Positions 58,729 through 64,000 of a stretch of 64,000 bases of DNA are shown here, in pieces. A model generated the notes under the pieces. The model made no database searches and was not told the origin of the DNA. It saw nothing but the letters and a program-made list of their open reading frames with translations. Made by a program: the position numbers and the translations under genes. The first letter of the stretch is position 1. Each line of letters starts with the position of its first letter. The stretch is from Cladorhizidae sp. MBARI D1340-BT2 (taxonomy: Eukaryota > Porifera > Demospongiae > Poecilosclerida > Cladorhizidae): NCBI GenBank assembly GCA_028752905.1, contig JAQNBH010000004.1, positions 38,930,336 through 38,994,335 of the forward strand, given 5' to 3'.

Positions 58729-61549
58729 CTTTGCCAAAATATCAAAATCACATAAAACGATTAGACAGCAAGAATATGAGGTGTAACATTCAAGAGTTTA
58801 AGTGAATTATTCCACTAGTCCTGTGTATAATTATGGGTAGAGCAATTCACTGCATATGTGTAAATGTATTTTCTACAGGACACCAGATGGTACTCAACAG
58901 AGCTATTCTTGGCTGGGTTATTCATGCATTTAGCCTAGAAAATGTCATGCCATAACAATAATTATGATTTACCCTACACTAATTAAATACTATAAATTTT
59001 TTGTTAGCTTCTGGTTGTTTAGCACACATAAAGTTGTTAAGCATCTATTTCATTGTCGTTTCTAACAGTCTTTGTTAGGCATTCTTAGCTGACAGGTGCT
59101 GATATTAATATATTTCAAATTGTACACATGCATATTAACTGCACCCCCTAGGTAACAAATTTACATTAGGCAAGAATTTTATTAGTATGAGCATGTCTAT
59201 TATTAGCTTCAAGCTTTATAATTGTTCATCATATCCCGACGAGCTTCTCGCTGCACATTTGCAAGGCATTATAACCCTTTTCCCAGTGTTCTAATAGTGC
59301 AGGTAAATCTTCCATGACCTATAAAATTCCAAAACATCTTCCGACATACCAAGATATGGTACCTTTGACTTGTGAAGGATGCTACCAGTGAGCAAGTCAC
59401 AAGAATTGTTCCAATTATTGGCTAAAAGAAGTTCATACCATGTAGGATGTCCAAATAGTTCTGGAGTGAACCGGATAAAAGACTAAAGCTTCAATTGTGT
59501 TTGCCACTAGTTCCTTCTTATTACCTGTGAGATACTTGTTCCTTCATTACCTGCCTTGAGAGACTGAGTCTTTTTAGTCTGGTTTGAGAATCTTCTTTGA
59601 CTATCCAAGATTAGGTCTTCATGTTTTGTCTAAACAAAAATATGGAAAGTATTTAGTTTAATTTTTCTGTTAGTGTGTATTATTTAGCTATTTTCAGCTT
59701 TTCAGTTGTGCCAGTTTCCTTGCAAGTTGGGGTTCAAAGCAAGGTGCTAAACAAGGTCTGGTATTATAGATTTTAATAGCTACAGCTTTGTTTCGACAAA
59801 ATCAAATCTATTGGTCAGCACTTCTTTATCAAAGCAAGTTTATTCATCTATGAAAGATTTTTACTAGAGTATATAAATGACAAATGGAAAGAGTTTTTTT
59901 CAAAAGTAAAGTATAGACCGAACTGCTGAAAATGAAGATCTCTTTTACCCAGTGAGCTTATGAAAATTACCAATAGCCTGGGGCTTTGCAAGTGGAGATA
60001 TGCATATGTAGCTAGTCCGAATTGCAAGATCTCTTTTATGTAAAACCCAGTGAGCTTCCAATATCCTGGGGCTTTGCAAGTGGAGAAATACATCTGTTGC
60101 AAGTCCGAATTGCTGAAAATGAAGATCTCTTTTATGTAAAACCCAGTGAGCTAATGAAAATTACCAATAGCCTGGGGCTTTACAAGTGGAGAAATACATC
60201 TGTAGCAAGTCAACATCAAGTGTTTTTATAGATAAGAGACATTGGATAAATGTATGAAAATTCAACAAAGTAACAAGGTGTTCAAATGACAGCTGGACTT
60301 TACTATTACAAGAACCACAACAAACTTGTAGACCAGCTGTCCCTGTGCTGTAGAAGCTTTGGTACTGGAAACAACACACAAATTCTCTAAAATTAGATCA
60401 TCTTGTCTGATGATGCTATCACACAAATGCCGAATACCATGCAATCGGAGGGTCTGCTATAGATCTGCAGAGCAAATTTTTTTTTGGTAATTGATAGCTA
60501 AACAAAAAGCTCTCTTATGTCAGCTACGCAACACTGACATCAGAAGCTTTTTAGCTGCCTTGGAAGAGCCTTGGATATGAGTCATGAAGAATTAAAGGCA
60601 AATGAGAGAACTACCTATGTAGATCTGTATCCTGGAAAGAAAGCAAAGTTCTTCAAGTAGTCTAAAATGTACCTCCAGATTTATCATATTCTTGATCTAT
60701 GGGAGATAGAATCTGCACATTCTGAAAATGAAAAAAACATTCCATCAACTACATATTTCTGGATATTTATTTTATTTTTTACTATAATTCCTTTTTTAGC
60801 TCCAGCACTATCCAAAGTTGAAGTTGATGTTAGGAAGGCATAGAATAAGCCTTGTTCATGTAATTAGTAGATATGTGAAATTCTAGCTGGTTATGCTAAG
60901 CTTCTATAATTTTTTACGGCTTTTGTGAAACTGTAGATATTTGTAGAAGTTAGTTACTTCTATGATCCCAGTTGCTTCCATCTTCTCAGAAATTCAAAGT
61001 CTGCCACAGCCACATCCCCTTGTGGTTGATCTACTATCTTCTGGATATTAGACATTTGATTCATGGGAATGTGTTGTTACCTAGATCTTAGCATGAATGA
61101 CGCATCCATGCTATCTTTCAAACCGTCAAGAAGTGTTGTTTCCCACTTTGTAAACAAGGAACACCGACTTATAGGTGTAACTCATAAATAGCATACAATG
61201 TTCCAATTAAAGAAATGGAAAAAATTATGATTAGTCGTCAGCAACTTATGCCACAATGTAAATAAAGCATTCAGGATGTCTTTAGCACATTTTCCACAAC
61301 CTTGGGAGGACAGGTGATAAAGGAGAATAAGTATATATATGCAATGGATAGATTTCTCCCCAAAATAAATATTACCCAATATTTTTAATTTTGATTTTTA
61401 AATAACTGCCAACCTTGATGAATAGTATGTTGTTTGCATTCTTACTATCCTGAACAATAATGGCTCCATTATGTTTTCCTGGCTAACAATTTTGTGAAAT
61501 TGAACCTTCTTTAAACCAATAATAACAGCCATAAGGTGCATACATGTAC
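58729..61549 (-). repeat. Predicted first intron: truncated array unit then unique sequence
   Basis: Unit-like sequence from 58729 to about 61385, shortened by deletions (for example the 90-bp block is missing near 60505), with a local triplication at 59918-60211. From about 61385 the sequence no longer matches other units, so this is the right-hand edge of the array. Confidence 0.65.
59918..60211. repeat. Three tandem copies of a roughly 90-100-bp segment
   Basis: Copies start with ccgaa at 59918, 60017 and 60105. Each contains agatctctttta, cccagtgagct, cctggggcttt and caagtggaga in the same order. The middle copy lacks tgaaaatga and part of the spacer. Other units carry a single copy. Confidence 0.8.
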
Positions 61550-61637
61550 CTGAAGCAGTGTAAAATAGTCCAGCCATTAGGAAAGATAGTAGCAGACTAC
61601 TTATATGGCTTTGAGCTGCAGGGTGGTAATCTTCCAT
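61550..61637 (-). CDS. Predicted first coding exon: signal peptide of the multi-SRCR protein
   Basis: 88 bp: ATG at 61637, 29 codons plus one base, then donor GTACAT at 61549. The peptide has a polar start (MEDYHPAAQSH), a hydrophobic stretch from I12 to Y26 (SLLLSFLMAGLFY), then TAS, a plausible cleavage site before Gly. It ends in phase 1, exactly the phase accepted by every SRCR exon, and splicing to S9 reads TAS-GQSPC. A TAG lies directly upstream in frame, so this ATG is the start. That TAG also completes an acceptor-like gtgttttag, so a 5' untranslated exon may lie further right. It sits just outside the array, where a first exon would be expected. A type II membrane anchor is the alternative. 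No transcript evidence is available. Confidence 0.6.
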
Positions 61638-63800
61638 CTAAAACACAATAATAATAAAATACACAATGCACTTTTAATTCAAAATATTAATAATCATCAT
61701 CTCTAATATGTTTGCACCAGATAATCATAACCAACACAGAGTGTTAATATAATTATATAACGGAGGCAGGAGTTGTTACAAAGATATATTATCAAGTATG
61801 CAGAGAGTGGGTGGTCCCGGCACACTTTGTGATACATACCATGATCTTTCTATTGTTACACAACTTAACCAGCATCACACAGAGTCCTACCATCCAGAAC
61901 CCACAACTCATGCACAGCCACTAAACAAATGATGCACATACATTGGTAGGGATGGACTACTCTTTCTCACCACCAGAAAAAGTTATTTTTCTTTTTTCCT
62001 TACTTCATCTGTGGAGGATTTCCTGATGAAAAGTCTCCAAATTAGCAATACAGTTCTCAAATTTCCACGCATTGAACTACTTTTAAGGAGAGCCTATTTT
62101 TAATGAGTGTTACCATTTTCTTTGAAACTGAATAGTTCTATCTATGAACCATAACCATAAATCAGCTTCAGACACAGACATACATATCTCTGTGTACATC
62201 AATAGTGGCCTAACCCATTGTCCAGCCATGAATGCACCGCACCCTTTACAGGCTCATGACGTCCACATATCCACCAATAGTGGCCTGGGAAATTGGCCTA
62301 TCATAGTTGCGTACCACTCACTCTTTGTACAGATACATGATGTCTACATATTGATGCTTTGAAGATGGTCCTTTGTACCCAAATCCTAGAACAAGAGTAT
62401 GATAGTCATTTGCACCCTACTGTTAACAAAGTACCACGAAGCCTGTCCAATCATTGCCCAGCTGTCTATTCATGCATGCTCCACTCTTTGCACAGAAGCC
62501 ATATGCACAAGTCTACCACAAGTAGCCAAATCCAAAACTAGTCATAGTTTCACCAACCCCTACCAATCTTTGAATAGATGCATACATTTCACATGACTAT
62601 CCTCAGCAGAGGGGCAAGGCAAAATATAGCATCCCCAAAAGGGTGACCAGATCCACGATGTTTTGATAACCATATTTCCGCATATTTCAGCCATCCGGTA
62701 CTGGTAGAGGTCAGGTAGATGTCTGATTTCTTTTGCTAGCCACACAAAAAGAACAAAAGCTGCAAGCTTGTGCGGTCATGCCATGGGCATGCATAGAGCT
62801 TGCAATATTGCTGTATAGTATTCTGTTCTAACTGTGGAATAAAGCACTCCACTCACAGTCACTGTCACAGTTACAGTCACATATTGCTCTCTTCTTTTGG
62901 ACAACCAATATTTACTGTGCTCAAGATTTCTGAATATCATATAATTTTATATACTCAGTTTGAAGTAACAATAACTGCCACACATCATTCATTATGATGC
63001 ACAACCAACCAGTGTCCCTAGCTGTGCAATTGACAGATATCAAAACTTAGTATAACAAAGCACTCTCTATCTTGAAAGAGATCACAGTTTCTTCCTATCG
63101 ATGATTCTCCAGGAGGGCATTACTCTATGGGAGGTGCCCAGCTGCTTATCTTCTGTTTTTTGGCAACAGCCATTACTGTTTTTTTAAGCATTAAGCACTC
63201 ACTTGGCCTTGAAGAGCATCTCCAGCATTGTGGTGTTTGCCCAAAATGAGGTGAACAATATTCCAGTGTTTGAAGACTGTTAGGGATACCAGTGCATGCA
63301 TACATGCATATGTTATGTCTATGTATGTGGGCTTGTGGGTATAAATGCATGCGCGTAGATGGAAAAAGAGAGATAACTACAGCAGTAGACACAAGATAAA
63401 GAATTAGTAGATGCACATGGATACCAAGCAAGAAATTTTAAGACTGGCTAAGGTAATTGGCTGAAAAATTGTAATATCACCTAAACACTAATATCACCTA
63501 AACCCCAATCCCCTCAACTATATCAACCAGCTAATATTTTGACGGTCACATTACTCTCACTTGTTAGATTCTGATTCTGCTATCTCATTGGTTGGTCTTA
63601 ATGAAATTTCAGCTATATTTAACCAACTGACAAAAGACCATATAACTCAGATGTAGCATTTTCTGCATTGTTATATGCTTCTACACAATAATCTATTATA
63701 GTGATCAACCGTAGCTATAGATAATTAATGAGCTATAAACAAAATAGATATGTGGTAGGCACAACCTATATTATCATACATATGCATAACCTGAAGCAAG
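61638..63800. other. Non-array region upstream of the predicted gene start
   Basis: About 2.2 kb with no supported gene. It does not resemble the array units and should contain the promoter and any 5' untranslated exon, but I could not identify a convincing core promoter. A degenerate repeat lies at 62190-62560 and a short direct repeat (taatatcacctaaac, twice) at 63472-63504. Confidence 0.5.
62190..62560. repeat. Degenerate minisatellite-like region
   Basis: The phrases ccaatagtggcc, cattgtccagc / cattgcccagc, and ctctttgtacaga / ctctttgcacaga recur in the same order with many changes, suggesting three to four old copies of a unit of roughly 90-130 bp. Confidence 0.4.
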
Positions 63801-63801
63801 C

Positions 63802-63990
63802 ATGCAACACACCCCAAGAATATTACATGGAAAACAGGACAACCCTCACTTTCTCACAGAAGACAGTAACAGAGCTATAGTGGTCATTCAAAAAATTAAA
63901 ATCCTGCTTGCTGATATCGACACCTACCAACCCTTGAAGAGAGATTGTACCAACAGATACAGAACCAAGCTAAATACGAAACTCCATTAA
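63802..63990 (+). pseudogene. Possible Penelope-like retroelement fragment
   Basis: A 62-codon frame ends with KILLADIDTYQPLKRDCTN and a KL-rich tail before a stop. A leucine pair, then Y-x-P/x-L and a D-P/C-T motif followed by a basic stretch resembles the segment just upstream of the reverse transcriptase in Penelope-like elements (family knowledge). Only this short part is in the window; the stop at 63990 suggests decay. It could be chance similarity. Confidence 0.3.
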
Positions 63991-64000
63991 CCCTTGGAAA

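Noticed and set aside
442..61390. Regularly spaced repeats as a CRISPR array
   Set aside because: The units are about 5.5 kb long, contain spliced exons and lie in animal-type DNA; there are no short repeats with uniform spacers.
62144..62596. Overlapping plus-strand frames in the region upstream of the gene
   Set aside because: They fall in a degenerate repeat, overlap each other in different frames and show no domain or splice signals.

Overview
The window looks like animal nuclear DNA. It is AT-rich, has long introns, carries SRCR (scavenger receptor cysteine-rich) exons with standard GT/AG splice sites, and holds animal-type retroelements and TTAA-type DNA transposons. The SRCR family, together with a retroelement type known to me from sponge and coral genomes, suggests a demosponge, but this is inference; no ribosomal or other marker gene is present.

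Main content: one minus-strand gene, or the 5' part of one, built from a tandem array. A short exon at 61550-61637 starts at an ATG, encodes a signal-peptide-like segment and ends in phase 1. To its left lie nine SRCR exons (S9 at 58402-58728 down to S1 at 4929-5258). Each encodes one complete 8-cysteine SRCR domain, is symmetric (phase 1-1) and is 327, 330 or 336 bp long. The exons sit about 5.5 kb apart in repeated units whose introns are also homologous. Spliced together they predict a secreted, or N-terminally anchored, multi-SRCR protein that continues beyond the left edge of the window. The regularity of the array, the loss of the usual acidic residues of the domain and the visible exon gain and loss make this the most interesting system here.

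Array history can be read in layers. Block A (about 442-31178, exons S1-S5) and block B (35537-61390, exons S6-S9) are related. Both carry the remains of the same retroelement insertion (19868-22990 and 51119-51510). Block A has a 1.7 kb inversion (16408-18136). Block B lost the counterpart of exon S3 through a junction at about 49237. On top of this, 1 to about 11.55 kb and 35096 to about 46.64 kb are almost identical (period 35095 bp), while sequence beyond that point is visibly more diverged. This is either a recent duplication or conversion, or an assembly artefact.

Mobile elements: (1) an apparently intact, young Ty3/gypsy LTR element (31179-35536, minus strand) with 144-bp LTRs identical by eye, a tRNA-Trp-type primer site, gag, pol and a 4-bp target duplication, plus the end of a second identical copy at 1-441; (2) a degenerate non-LTR element with a probable restriction-like endonuclease domain; (3) three TTAA-flanked elements (21163-22429, 49421-50334, 56330-57227), two with a large shared palindrome and one with a collapsed piggyBac transposase remnant; (4) a possible Penelope-like fragment at the right edge.

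The right end (about 61.64-63.8 kb) is non-array sequence upstream of the signal exon, with only a degenerate repeat seen.
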